Assembly: GCA_046329055.1 (NCBI GenBank)
Contig: JAXLVK010000018.1
Span: forward strand, 9,662 to 73,661
From: JADKCL01 sp046329055
GTDB lineage: Bacteria > Bacteroidota > Bacteroidia > J057 > JADKCL01
DNA: 64,000 bases
Direction of reading: 5' to 3'
Below the pieces are notes generated by a model, which worked only from the letters and a program-made list of their open reading frames with translations, searched no databases and had not been told where the DNA came from. The position numbers and the translations under genes were made by a program. Position 1 is the first letter of the stretch; every line of letters begins with the position of its first letter. Of this stretch, positions 46,035 to 53,911 are shown piece by piece.

Positions 46035-46826
46035 TTACTCTTCCATCTCCGACTTGGTCATGATGACTTCCCAGTTGCCGTTGTCGTCTTTGCCGAGTTT
46101 GAGAACCTTTTCGTCCTTGCTGCCTTTTTCCTTGTAGTAGGCTTTGGCGAATTCGCCCTCTTCTTCTACGCGGACGATGGTCTTCTCTTTTTCCTTCTTC
46201 TTGTCGGAATCCAAGGCTTGCATGGATTTCTGCATGTCGAGCATCTCGTTTGTGCTCTTGGAGCCGTAGCGCATGGCTGCATCGTAGTCACCGAATTCGA
46301 GGGCCTTCATGAATGACTCAGCGACTTCCTTGGCGGTCTTGCCGTCGCGATAGGACTTGTACTTGTCCGCGGGGGAGATGGAATCTTCGTCGGATTTGTC
46401 CCCCTTGTCTTCAAAGATGTTATCGGAGTTTTCCTCCTTTTTGCCGCCGAGATCGTTTTTGCTCATCACCACGACCCATTTGCCATCGTCCCGGCGCAGT
46501 TGCAGGAGCTTGCCTTCTTCCTTGCCTTGGTCATAGGTCACCGTCGCATACTCGCCATCCTCCTTCACATCCTTGATTTCAAACGATTCGGATGCTGGAT
46601 TCGCCCCAATTCTGGACATGGTCTCCATGAGGTCCAGGTTCTTGGCGGTGCCTTCCGAGCAATACTCCTTGGCCTTCTCATAATCGCCGTGTTGCATGGC
46701 CAAGAGGAATGCCTCAGCCGTTTCCTTGGGCCCCTTTTTTTGTGGGTCGCTGCTACAGCCCACTGCCAAAAGTGTCATGAAGGCCACCAAAATGCCGAAA
46801 GTGCTGATTTTCAAACGAGCGTGCAT
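46035..46826 (-). CDS. Lipoprotein with two DUF4878 domains
   Basis: 263-aa predicted lipoprotein (lipobox LLAVGC, Cys24). Two NTF2-like DUF4878 units are visible: residues ~35-125 (KETAEAFLLAMQHGDYEKAK) and ~165-260 (AKEVAESFMKALEFGDYDAA). Each ends in a strand DDGKWVVVMSK or DDNGNWEVIMTK. The link between them (~128-160) is acidic and Ser/Asp-rich. The single-domain lipoproteins at 47949 and 48752 belong to the same family, so this locus holds four DUF4878 units. The fold is often an envelope-associated binding module; function unknown. Confidence 0.82.
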   Translation of the reverse strand: MHARLKISTFGILVAFMTLLAVGCSSDPQKKGPKETAEAFLLAMQHGDYEKAKEYCSEGTAKNLDLMETMSRIGANPASESFEIKDVKEDGEYATVTYDQGKEEGKLLQLRRDDGKWVVVMSKNDLGGKKEENSDNIFEDKGDKSDEDSISPADKYKSYRDGKTAKEVAESFMKALEFGDYDAAMRYGSKSTNEMLDMQKSMQALDSDKKKEKEKTIVRVEEEGEFAKAYYKEKGSKDEKVLKLGKDDNGNWEVIMTKSEMEE

Positions 46827-46913
46827 ATTTTCTTGAATGAATGATGAAAGTCGAAGCCGAGCCCGGCCACTCCTTCAAATTTAGCGGAATCCCTGAGAAT
46901 TTCCCTCTTCCGA

Positions 46914-46932
46914 TTGACACGAGATGTCAAAA
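46914..46932. repeat. Inverted repeat TTGACA-N5-TGTCAA, copy 2
   Basis: Nineteen bases identical to the copy at 45507 onward (TTGACACGAGATGTCAAAA), here in the gap between divergent genes, ~90 bp upstream of the 46826 start and ~170 bp upstream of the 47103 promoter. Confidence 0.6.
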
Positions 46933-47102
46933 GTCATGGCTTGATTTGGATATGCGGTTGACAGCAATCGACCGCCCGGCCCAGGAGGGCCTTCTACTCT
47001 CCGACCGCTGGCTGCCTGATACTTTTCTTCTTGTGTGCTTGTTTCAAAAGGTTCTGTTTTCCCAAAAAGGGTGCCGCAAGGTGCCCTTTTTTGGTTTGCC
47101 AC

Positions 47103-47133
47103 TTGAGCGGCGGATGGACTTGCCGTATCTTTG
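47103..47133 (+). promoter_or_regulatory. Promoter of the YiiX-like gene
   Basis: TTG (47103-47105), 20 bp, TATCTTTG (47126-47133); ATG 47148 after 14 bp. Good consensus. Confidence 0.65.
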
Positions 47134-47147
47134 CGCCCGGATTGAAT

Positions 47148-47810
47148 ATGAGACCCAAGGACCGCATCCGTCAAGGCACATACACGATCATCTTCGGATT
47201 CTTCGTGTTTTACACCATTCGCTACATCGACTTCAACCCCTATCCCAAGTGGCTGAACGAGCACCAATGGCAACAATGGAAGGCCGCCGGCCTCGATGAG
47301 TCCACCTTGATGGATGGCGACCTCGTGCTACGGCACAGCAAGGGCTTCGTCAGCGATGCCATCCTCACCTTCCAGACCCAAGATCCACAGTTTTCCCATA
47401 GCGGGATTGTCCGCAAGAAAGACGGGAAGACCTTTGTTTACCATGCGACAGGCGGCGAGGAAAACGTCTCTCAAAAGATGAAGTGCGACCAAATCGCGAT
47501 CTACTGCCACCCGGCAGCTACATACAAGTTTGGCGTATTCCGCTGGGACCTCACCGATGAACAGCGCGAACGCTTCGTGAAACGCCTGGATCGCTGGTAC
47601 GACTCCGGAATGGAGTTTGACCTCGATTTCGACATGACCACCAATGACAAGATGTACTGCTCCGAGATGATCTATAAAGGTCTCGTGGAGGCAACCGGCG
47701 ACGAAAACTACATCTCCCTGTCCAAGGTGATCGACAAGCCCTACGTGGCAATCGACAACCTGTACCTGAACCCGCACTGCAAGCAGCTGTTCAAGTACGA
47801 ATACGAATAA
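47148..47810 (+). CDS. YiiX/YebB-like NlpC/P60-superfamily hydrolase
   Basis: 220-aa protein with one N-terminal hydrophobic anchor (TYTIIFGFFVFYTIRYI). The catalytic core matches permuted papain-like (YiiX) hydrolases: DGDLVLRHSKGFVSDAI, then PQFSHSGIV with the His, and later DKMYCSEMIYKGL with the candidate nucleophile Cys. Probable cysteine amidase or peptidase at the inner membrane facing the periplasm; substrate unknown. The frame is open upstream to 47031, but the promoter at 47103-47133 and the conserved start support ATG 47148. Confidence 0.82.
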   Translation: MRPKDRIRQGTYTIIFGFFVFYTIRYIDFNPYPKWLNEHQWQQWKAAGLDESTLMDGDLVLRHSKGFVSDAILTFQTQDPQFSHSGIVRKKDGKTFVYHATGGEENVSQKMKCDQIAIYCHPAATYKFGVFRWDLTDEQRERFVKRLDRWYDSGMEFDLDFDMTTNDKMYCSEMIYKGLVEATGDENYISLSKVIDKPYVAIDNLYLNPHCKQLFKYEYE

Positions 47811-47853
47811 GCCCCCCTTTTTCGGCCTACGTGAAATATTTTTCAGAAACTTC

Positions 47854-47883
47854 TTGACAGCGTCAATGAAGTTCGTACATTTG
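47854..47883 (+). promoter_or_regulatory. Promoter of the first DUF4878 duplicate
   Basis: TTG (47854-47856), 19 bp, TACATTTG (47876-47883), an excellent consensus match; leader of ~58 nt. The leader ends with TTAACGATCACTTT (47927-47940), shared by the second duplicate. Confidence 0.75.
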
Positions 47884-47948
47884 CACCCGATTTGCAGAAA
47901 TGCACGTCGGAATTGAAAGACAATTTTTAACGATCACTTTACATTGTT

Positions 47949-48332
47949 ATGAAAAGAACATTGAAATTTTCTGCTGTTGCACTGCTCGCAGTGGTGGTTC
48001 TCTGGGCATGCGGCGGTGCTAGCGGTCCTAAGGCTGTTGGTGAGAGCTTCCTGAATGCTTTCGCTAAAGGCGACATCGAAGGCGCTAAGAAGTACGCTAC
48101 CAAAGACGCTCAAGCTTCTTTGGACATGATGGCTGCTTCCGCTGAGGCTAAGAAGGCCAACCCCGACAAAATCGAAATCGGCGAAGTGAAAGAAGAAGGC
48201 GACAAGGCTACCCTCTCCTACAAAGAGAACGGTACCGACAAGACCCTCGACCTCGTCAAGGAAAACGGTGAGTGGAAAGCTGCTTGGAGCAAAGGCGGTG
48301 GCGCTCTCGAAGACCTCGGCAAAGGCATGTAA
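47949..48332 (+). CDS. DUF4878 lipoprotein, tandem copy 1, probably truncated by a nonsense codon
   Basis: 127-aa predicted lipoprotein (lipobox VVLWAC, Cys21) with one NTF2-like DUF4878 domain: SFLNAFAKGDIEGAKKYATK, IEIGEVKEEGDKATLSYKEN, and NGEWKAAWSKGG. Nearly identical to the gene at 48752 over ~110 residues. After GKGM a TAA (48330) interrupts the frame, yet the same frame continues as coding-like EAVETVVDSAAGAMDSAAHGE to a second TAA at 48396. Either a nonsense mutation, a sequence error (TAA for AAA/GAA) or a tail of different origin. Codon use is strongly biased, suggesting abundant protein. Confidence 0.85.
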   Translation: MKRTLKFSAVALLAVVVLWACGGASGPKAVGESFLNAFAKGDIEGAKKYATKDAQASLDMMAASAEAKKANPDKIEIGEVKEEGDKATLSYKENGTDKTLDLVKENGEWKAAWSKGGGALEDLGKGM

Positions 48333-48422
48333 GAGGCTGTCGAAACTGTGGTTGATAGCGCTGCTGGTGCTATGGACAGCGCTGCTCACGGCGAGTAATT
48401 ACGTCCTCATCATAGATTTGAT

Positions 48423-48452
48423 CAACAGGGTTCCATTTTTGGAGCCCTGTTG
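48423..48452 (+). terminator. Terminator of DUF4878 copy 1
   Basis: Stem CAACAGGGTTCC / GGAGCCCTGTTG (one mismatch) with a 6-nt loop, followed by TGTTTTTGG. Lies after the second in-frame TAA, which supports the longer original gene. Confidence 0.75.
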
Positions 48453-48660
48453 TGTTTTTGGCCCCTCGGATTTCGGCATTCATTTTCCACATGCCATGAC
48501 TGGCCCTGATGCGCTTCAAGCAACTGACAACCGAAGAAATCACCCCATTGCGGCAAAATTTCTAGTATCTCGACCCAGGCTCTGGGCCTCTCAGCGTCCC
48601 ATAAAACAGTCGATTGTGGATACCGAAATGGGAAATTGAATCCCGAACAATTATTCGGTC

Positions 48661-48688
48661 TTGTGTTTGAAAATTTTTCATACCTTTG
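48661..48688 (+). promoter_or_regulatory. Promoter of DUF4878 copy 2
   Basis: TACCTTTG (48681-48688) with TTG at 48661-48663 (17-bp spacer, shorter than usual). The leader carries TTAACGATCACTTT (48729-48742) as in copy 1. Confidence 0.6.
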
Positions 48689-48751
48689 CCACGGCTTTTT
48701 TCGGAAAGTCAATGAATTAAAAGTTTGTTTAACGATCACTTTTAAAAATCT

Positions 48752-49192
48752 ATGAAAAGGACACTGAAATTTTCTGCTGTTGCACTGCTCGCAGTAGTGG
48801 TGCTCTGGGCATGCGGTGGCGCTAGCGGCCCCAAGGCTGTTGGCGAAAGCTTCCTGAATGCCTTCGCTAAAGGCGACATCGAAACCGCCAAGAAGTACGC
48901 TACCAAAGATGCTCAGGCTTCCCTGGACATGATGGCTGCTACTGCTGAGGCCAAGAAGGCCAACCCCGACAAGATCGAAATCGGCGAGATCAAAGAAGAA
49001 GGTGACAAGGCTACCCTCTCCTACAAAGAGAACGGTGCTGACAAGACCCTCGACCTCGTCAAAGAAAACGGCGAGTGGAAAGCTGCATGGAGCAAAGGCG
49101 GTGGCGCTGCCCCCACTGAAGAGCCTGCTGCTGAAGAGCCTGCTGCTGAGGAGCCCGCTGCTGACAGCGCTGCTACCGAAGGTGCAGAGTGA
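48752..49192 (+). CDS. DUF4878 lipoprotein, tandem copy 2 with Pro/Ala/Glu tail
   Basis: 146-aa predicted lipoprotein (lipobox VVLWAC, Cys21) with one DUF4878 domain. The first ~115 residues differ from copy 1 at only a few places (GDIET for GDIEG, AATAEAKK for AASAEAKK, GEIKEE for GEVKEE, NGADK for NGTDK). The C-terminus is different: repeated EEPAAEEPAA then DSAATEGAE, a low-complexity acidic tail that may project from the membrane. Strong codon bias. A stable terminator follows. Confidence 0.9.
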   Translation: MKRTLKFSAVALLAVVVLWACGGASGPKAVGESFLNAFAKGDIETAKKYATKDAQASLDMMAATAEAKKANPDKIEIGEIKEEGDKATLSYKENGADKTLDLVKENGEWKAAWSKGGGAAPTEEPAAEEPAAEEPAADSAATEGAE

Positions 49193-49212
49193 TTCAACCT
49201 CGATAAGAAAAG

Positions 49213-49240
49213 AAAAAGGGACTCAGACGAGTCCCTTTTT
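49213..49240 (+). terminator. Rho-independent terminator after DUF4878 copy 2
   Basis: Perfect 11-bp stem AAAAAGGGACT / AGTCCCTTTTT with a 6-nt loop, continuing into TCTTTTGG; 20 bp past the stop. Confidence 0.9.
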
Positions 49241-49306
49241 CTTTTGGGGTGTTTTGGAAATGGGGCTTATTGGATAGATCGTGGGTTTTGACGATTGTGC
49301 ATTCCC

Positions 49307-49346
49307 GCATCCGTAGGGGCAGGTCGCGACCTGCCCCTATGGATGC
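49307..49346. repeat. REP-like 40-bp palindrome
   Basis: Two 20-bp arms without spacer, one mismatch (GCATCCGTAGGGGCAGGTCG against its inverse). Shares the GTAGGGG / CCCCTA core with the palindrome at 55788. Confidence 0.7.
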
Positions 49347-49474
49347 GCGGATGCGATTTCAGATATCCATTTGGGATCACCCACACCCGTGAATCGCTCC
49401 CGAATGAGCCCAACCTCGCGACACGATCTCCAATCCTAGCATCTCGCCACACCATCCACATACCCCAAAAAATG

Positions 49475-49511
49475 TTCAGCCCCGGCCCTGCATCGCAGAA
49501 CCGGGGCTGAA
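49475..49511 (-). terminator. Terminator of the cystathionine beta-synthase gene
   Basis: Minus-strand stem TTCAGCCCCGG / CCGGGGCTGAA with a 15-nt loop, followed by CATTTTTTGGGG; 32 bp past the stop. Confidence 0.85.
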
Positions 49512-49542
49512 CTCTTCTGTTACACCCTAGATGATTCGGGAA

Positions 49543-50910
49543 TCAACCCGCCAATACGGCGATCAGGTCGGATTTCGTGATGATATGCAAGCCGCCATTC
49601 GCATCCTGCATCATCACCGCCGGGCAATCTTTGGTGATCATCTTGGAGATCACGTCGATGCGCGTGGTGGGCAGGACGAAGGGGAAAGGATCGCTCATCG
49701 CGTCAGCGACGGGGCTTTCACGAAGGCTGGGGTCATCCAGGATGGTGTTGAGCACCCGGCTCTCGTTGATGGTGCCGACGACATTGCCACTCTCCACGAC
49801 GGGCAGCTGGGTGATGTCGTACTCACGCATGAGCTCGATTACCTGCAGCAGCGTGGAGCGCGGGGACACGGAAATGATGCTGGCCGACTTGCCCTTGCGG
49901 TCCAGGATTTCCTGGGCGGTGAGCATGTTGCCCTTGTCGATGAAGTGGTGATCGCTCATCCACTGATCGTTGTAGATTTTGCCGAGGTAACGCGTTCCAT
50001 GGTCAGGCAGGATCACCACCATGACATCGTCCTTGCCGAGGCCACGTGCATACTCCAATGCGCCATGGACAGCAGACCCACAGGACCAACCCACAAAGAG
50101 GCCCTCAAGGCGGGCGAGCTTGCGCGCCATGATGGCTGCATCCTTGTCCGCGACCTTGATGATATGGCTCACGAGGCTCATGTCCATGTTCGCCGGGAGG
50201 ATGTCCTCGCCGATGCCTTCTGTGAGGTAGCTGTAGATCTCGTTGTGATCAAAAATCCCTGTCTCGTGGTACTTCTTGAACACGGAACCATAGGTGTCCA
50301 CACCCACCGTGACCAAGTTGGGATTCTGCTCCCTGAGGTAGCGCGAGCAGCCGGACATGGTGCCGCAAGTGCCCATCCCCGCCACGAAATGCGTGATGCG
50401 GCCATCCGTCTGCTGCCAGATTTCCGGACCGGTGCTTTCATAATGCGCCTGGGTATTGCTCAGGTTGTCGTATTGGTTGGGGTAATACGAGTTCGGGATC
50501 TCCTTGGAGAGGCGTTTCGCGACTGAGTAATAGGAACGGGGGTCGTCCGGCTCCACGGCAGTGGGGGTGACCACGACCTCAGCACCCATGGCGCGGAGGA
50601 TGTCCATCTTCTCTTTGCTCTGCTTATCAGGCATGGTGAAGATGCAGCGGTAACCTTTTACTGCGGCTGCGATCGCCAGGCCCATGCCGGTGTTGCCGCT
50701 GGTACCTTCAATGATGGTGCCGCCGGGTCGCAGTAGGCCCTTGCGCTCCGCGTCTTCGATCATCTTGATCCCGATGCGGTCCTTGATGCTGTTTCCGGGG
50801 TTGAAGTACTCGACCTTGGCCAATACGGTGGGCTTCACATGGGATGCCACCGCGTTCAGCTTGATCAGCGGAGTGTCGCCGAGGGTTTCGAGGATATTAT
50901 TCTGCCACAT
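49543..50910 (-). CDS. Cystathionine beta-synthase with C-terminal CBS-domain pair
   Basis: 455-aa PLP-dependent enzyme of the cysteine synthase family, making cystathionine from serine and homocysteine (or cysteine from O-acetylserine). The PLP lysine is Lys43 in NPGNSIKDRIG; the phosphate/substrate loop is GTSGNTGMG (~70-78); FVAGMGTCGTMSG and GWSCGSAVHGAL complete the active site. A CBS pair (~340-455, with ASIISVSPRSTLLQVIELM and PFPFVLPTTRIDVISKMITK) probably binds a nucleotide or AdoMet. The frame is open upstream to 51027, but ATG 50910 starts the conserved MWQNNILETLGDTPLIKL and is preceded by an SD-like AGGTGAG, unusual for this phylum. Confidence 0.93.
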   Translation of the reverse strand: MWQNNILETLGDTPLIKLNAVASHVKPTVLAKVEYFNPGNSIKDRIGIKMIEDAERKGLLRPGGTIIEGTSGNTGMGLAIAAAVKGYRCIFTMPDKQSKEKMDILRAMGAEVVVTPTAVEPDDPRSYYSVAKRLSKEIPNSYYPNQYDNLSNTQAHYESTGPEIWQQTDGRITHFVAGMGTCGTMSGCSRYLREQNPNLVTVGVDTYGSVFKKYHETGIFDHNEIYSYLTEGIGEDILPANMDMSLVSHIIKVADKDAAIMARKLARLEGLFVGWSCGSAVHGALEYARGLGKDDVMVVILPDHGTRYLGKIYNDQWMSDHHFIDKGNMLTAQEILDRKGKSASIISVSPRSTLLQVIELMREYDITQLPVVESGNVVGTINESRVLNTILDDPSLRESPVADAMSDPFPFVLPTTRIDVISKMITKDCPAVMMQDANGGLHIITKSDLIAVLAG

Positions 50911-50992
50911 AGTCTCACCTATTTTGATGTGTAGAAGCTCGACCAAGCTACAAAATATCCCAGCGAACCCAAACAATACCGCAAAAACGAAA

Positions 50993-51022
50993 TAGTGCCC
51001 GCATTTTGGGACGCGGGCACTA
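50993..51022 (-). terminator. Terminator of the LysM/RlpA-like gene
   Basis: Perfect 10-bp stem TAGTGCCCGC / GCGGGCACTA with a 10-nt loop; on the minus strand it is followed by TTTCGTTTTTGCGG. 31 bp past the stop. Confidence 0.75.
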
Positions 51023-51053
51023 TTCAATGCAGAATATTATTCTTCAATTGATC

Positions 51054-52379
51054 TCATTCTCCCAACGGGATCACGTAGCGGAGGCGCACCTCCTCCCCTG
51101 CTTCGCGGATCATCAGGTACTCCAGCGACTTGGCGCTGAGGCGAACCACGTAGGGATCGTTCTCTGGGAGCTGGTTGATGACCTCGACGAGGATGGATTG
51201 GCCTTTCTGCGGATAGTTCACCCGGATGTAGCTGCCGGTGGGCAGGTAGCGGTGGAATGCGTAGAAACGCGTCTGGTCCGTCGCGAAATCCTGGATCGTG
51301 CCCACTTTGCCGGACTCCTCGATGCGCTTGTAGCTGATGCCGGTGGATTTGTCCTTGTAAACGCTCACCGTGGCTGTGGTCGGGACAGTGGTGGCCTTCG
51401 GCGCGGTGAGGACCTTGAGGTCGGGGTATTGCTCGAGCTTGGGTGTGGAGTCCTGCACGGAGGAAATCGCCTCGATCAGGGAGGTGCCTTGGTTCGGGTT
51501 TTCGTTCCCGTCGGCCTTCACGCGCAGGGCTTGGCCTTCCTTGATGCTCGTGTTTTCAAGGCGATTGATCTTGCGGAGCTCGCTCACGTCCATGCCGTAA
51601 GTGCGGGCGATGGCGAACAGGGTTTCACCGGGCTTCACCACGTGGATGCCGGGGCTGGTCTTGACCTTGGTGGCATTTTGATCGCCGCCGCCTTCGACCA
51701 GTGGCTTCACGGTCGCGCTTTCGGCAGGCTTGGCGACCACGGGGTTCTCTTCCGGCTTCGGCTTGATCACCTCGGGTTCCACGGGCTTCACCGTCTCAAC
51801 AGGCTTCGTGACTTGCGCAGTGCCCGATTCGCTCACCCAGAGCTTCTGCCCTTCTTTCAAGCCGTCCGCGCTCAGGCTGTTCCACTGACGAATCTGATCG
51901 ACGGTCACGGAGTACTTCCGGGAAACGGCGTAGAGCGTCTCGCCCTTGGCGACGGTGTGCTGCTTGCGGCCGCTGGAGCTGGGATTCTGATCCGCTGTCG
52001 GTGCCGGCTTGGGGGCTGGTGCGGTGGGGCTCGCCGTAACTGGCTTGGGAGCAGGCTGCGTGGTGCCACCACTAGCCGTGCTGCCGGACATGTTTTGCAA
52101 GGAAAGTCCCTTGGCAGCGCCACGCGAGGGCACCATCAACACCTGTCCGACCTGGATATTGGCGCCTTGGATGGAATTGATCTCCTCCAAATTGGCCACA
52201 CTCACGCCGTATTCCTTGGAAATGCGTCCCAGGTTGTCGCCTTTGGCGATCTTGTACAGGACGTAAGACTTGCCATTCACCACCTTGACTCCCACAGAGT
52301 CTCCTGGCACAGAGGCATTTACACACACTGGCAGGGCCATCGCCCCCGCTATCAACATCCGTGACAGTACTTGCTTCAT
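51054..52379 (-). CDS. Exported LysM protein with RlpA-like C-terminal domain
   Basis: 441-aa periplasmic cell-wall protein. Signal peptide MKQVLSRMLIAGAMALPVCV; three LysM modules at ~38-83 (YKIAKGDNLGRISKEYGVSV), ~145-190 (HTVAKGETLYAVSRKYSVTV) and ~245-290 (HVVKPGETLFAIARTYGMDV), separated by Pro/Thr/Glu-rich linkers; and a final ~95-residue double-psi beta-barrel domain of RlpA type (YAFHRYLPTGSYIRVNYPQK, VEVINQLPENDPYVVRLSAK). It probably binds peptidoglycan; RlpA in other phyla cleaves glycan lacking stem peptides, but the catalytic residues cannot be confirmed here. ATG 52379 is chosen for the signal peptide. Confidence 0.88.
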   Translation of the reverse strand: MKQVLSRMLIAGAMALPVCVNASVPGDSVGVKVVNGKSYVLYKIAKGDNLGRISKEYGVSVANLEEINSIQGANIQVGQVLMVPSRGAAKGLSLQNMSGSTASGGTTQPAPKPVTASPTAPAPKPAPTADQNPSSSGRKQHTVAKGETLYAVSRKYSVTVDQIRQWNSLSADGLKEGQKLWVSESGTAQVTKPVETVKPVEPEVIKPKPEENPVVAKPAESATVKPLVEGGGDQNATKVKTSPGIHVVKPGETLFAIARTYGMDVSELRKINRLENTSIKEGQALRVKADGNENPNQGTSLIEAISSVQDSTPKLEQYPDLKVLTAPKATTVPTTATVSVYKDKSTGISYKRIEESGKVGTIQDFATDQTRFYAFHRYLPTGSYIRVNYPQKGQSILVEVINQLPENDPYVVRLSAKSLEYLMIREAGEEVRLRYVIPLGE

Positions 52380-52517
52380 GCGTCTTCTATTATTGAACAA
52401 GCAAAGTATTCGAATTGCCACCGCTCATTCAATGGCAGCTATCCCCAGTGTTTACGGCAGTGTACAGGGAAACGGACGATTCAAATCAGCGAAATGCGAA
52501 GAAAAGTAACGAAAGAC

Positions 52518-53813
52518 TCAGTTTGTTGCGGCCTGCTTCACCCTTCCCACCCCCAAGGTGAGCATGAAGCCGACGACGAGGAAGCTCACTCCGACCTGCC
52601 GTTCCATCATGGATTCGCCCATCATCGCGAGTGAATAATTGAGCCAGAATGCCCAGAAAATCAAGTCTTTGGGCCAGCCTCGTACAACCAATGGATAAAA
52701 CCAAGCGAGCAGCAAAATCGTCACTCCCAAGATGCCACAACCAGCCGCCATTTGCAGGAATTGATTGTGGGGCTGTAGGAAGTTCTCCGGGCAGAGCTTA
52801 GTGCCATCTTCTACGTATTGATCCGTCATGTCCGGCAGGAGGTCGGCCATGCCCACGCCCAGGACAGGGTGCTTTTGCCACAGATGATAGGCTGTCTTCC
52901 AGCTCTCGATCCGGCTCCCAATGCTCAAGTAATTGGGATCCTTGCCTTGGAAGTACTCAGTCACGTCCATCTTGGTGTTTTCCACCCGCTTCTGAAACGA
53001 ATCGATCCCGTAGTATCCAATCACCGGCATCGACGCCAGGGCCACCGCCAGCAGGACTGCAAGCAGGATCTTCTTCCGCTTGATCAATTGGAACCAACCC
53101 AAAATGAGGATGCAGAGGTACAGCCCCACCAGCCCAGTCCGAGTCGTCAGGACGTGCATTTCAAAAAAACACAGCAGCAGGATCGCGATCACGACCCAAC
53201 GCTCGTGACGGTGGATGAGGTACCCCTCTTGCATCAGGCTCCACATCCCACCTAGGATCGAAAAGGCCATCACCACGCTGAAATAGATATGGTTGCAGCC
53301 CAGCCACACTTCAATCTCCTTGGAGATTTCCACCCTGTGGTTCATCTCCTCCGCATTGAAAATGTACTCCATGAGCGTCCCAGAGCCCACGAAGCAGGTC
53401 GATAGCAGCAAAATGAGCAATACAATGCGCACCTGCTTCACGGAAAACGGCCCCAGTGCAGCCCAGGCATACATCCCGGCAAGCAGCGGCAATTTGATGA
53501 TCACTTCCTCCTGCCATACCTCAGCCCGGATTTCTCTGGTCCAGATGCCACTCACGATCTGCAGGAGCAGCAACAAGGAGAACAGCATGGCAGGCGGATT
53601 CCTGAGGAACCTGCGAAGATGCTCTCCGGGCGGCAGGATGCACAGCGCTGAGACCGTGAACAATCCAATCCCGATCGACATCAATCCCGGGGACGTCACG
53701 AGTCCAGCTGTCGTCAGGCACAAACCGAAGAAGCCCAGCCAGCGGAACATCTCCTCCCGCCGGGCAAGCCGCACCTGCTCCCCTCTCCAACCAATTCTGA
53801 ATTGATCCTGCAT
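52518..53813 (-). CDS. O-antigen ligase/polymerase-like membrane protein
   Basis: 431-aa polytopic protein with ~11 hydrophobic segments. The large periplasmic loop (~270-345) with the Wzy_C-type sequence KHPVLGVGMADLLPDMTDQY and FLQPHNQFLQMAAGCGILGV is the hallmark of O-antigen ligases and polymerases (WaaL/Wzy superfamily), including the PHN motif. ATG 53813 is used; the frame is open to 53888 but lacks conservation. Divergent from the GT39/83-like gene, so both probably serve surface-glycan assembly. Confidence 0.88.
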   Translation of the reverse strand: MQDQFRIGWRGEQVRLARREEMFRWLGFFGLCLTTAGLVTSPGLMSIGIGLFTVSALCILPPGEHLRRFLRNPPAMLFSLLLLLQIVSGIWTREIRAEVWQEEVIIKLPLLAGMYAWAALGPFSVKQVRIVLLILLLSTCFVGSGTLMEYIFNAEEMNHRVEISKEIEVWLGCNHIYFSVVMAFSILGGMWSLMQEGYLIHRHERWVVIAILLLCFFEMHVLTTRTGLVGLYLCILILGWFQLIKRKKILLAVLLAVALASMPVIGYYGIDSFQKRVENTKMDVTEYFQGKDPNYLSIGSRIESWKTAYHLWQKHPVLGVGMADLLPDMTDQYVEDGTKLCPENFLQPHNQFLQMAAGCGILGVTILLLAWFYPLVVRGWPKDLIFWAFWLNYSLAMMGESMMERQVGVSFLVVGFMLTLGVGRVKQAATN

Positions 53814-53898
53814 CGCTGCCAAACTACATGTTTTTTCCCTGCCTGAGTAGGCATTGGTTTCGGGACGTATCCGATGCAACCGAATCATCGAAAAGCGG

Positions 53899-53906
53899 TA
53901 TCTTGT
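53899..53906 (+). promoter_or_regulatory. -7-like element TATCTTGT, 5 bp before the GTG start of the GT39/83-like gene
   Basis: Two-base deviation from TAnnTTTG (TTGT for TTTG). GTG 53912 follows after 5 bp. No -33 found, so weak. Confidence 0.35.
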
Positions 53907-53911
53907 CTGCT

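Larger units (their letters stand above)
46827..47147. other. Divergent promoter region between the double-DUF4878 and YiiX-like genes
   Basis: 321 bp. Holds the second copy of the 19-bp palindrome (46914-46932) and the promoter of the YiiX-like gene. Open frames that cross it on both strands have no protein-like signature. Confidence 0.5.
48333..48751. other. Gap between the two DUF4878 duplicates
   Basis: Holds the in-frame tail of copy 1 (to 48398), its terminator and the promoter of copy 2. No other gene recognised in the remaining AT-rich sequence. Confidence 0.6.
49241..49542. other. Gap with a REP-like palindrome and the terminator of the cystathionine beta-synthase gene
   Basis: About 300 bp between convergent genes. 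Contains the palindrome 49307-49346 and the minus-strand terminator 49475-49511. No gene recognised. Confidence 0.6.

Noticed and set aside
46841..47299. 152-codon plus-strand frame overlapping the YiiX-like gene start
   Set aside because: It runs through the promoter and then out of frame into the conserved gene; no protein-like pattern.
48330..48332. Stop-codon recoding of TAA, suggested by in-frame TAA here and at ~15243
   Set aside because: TAA is the normal terminator of many intact genes in the window, so genetic-code change is excluded; error or mutation is simpler.
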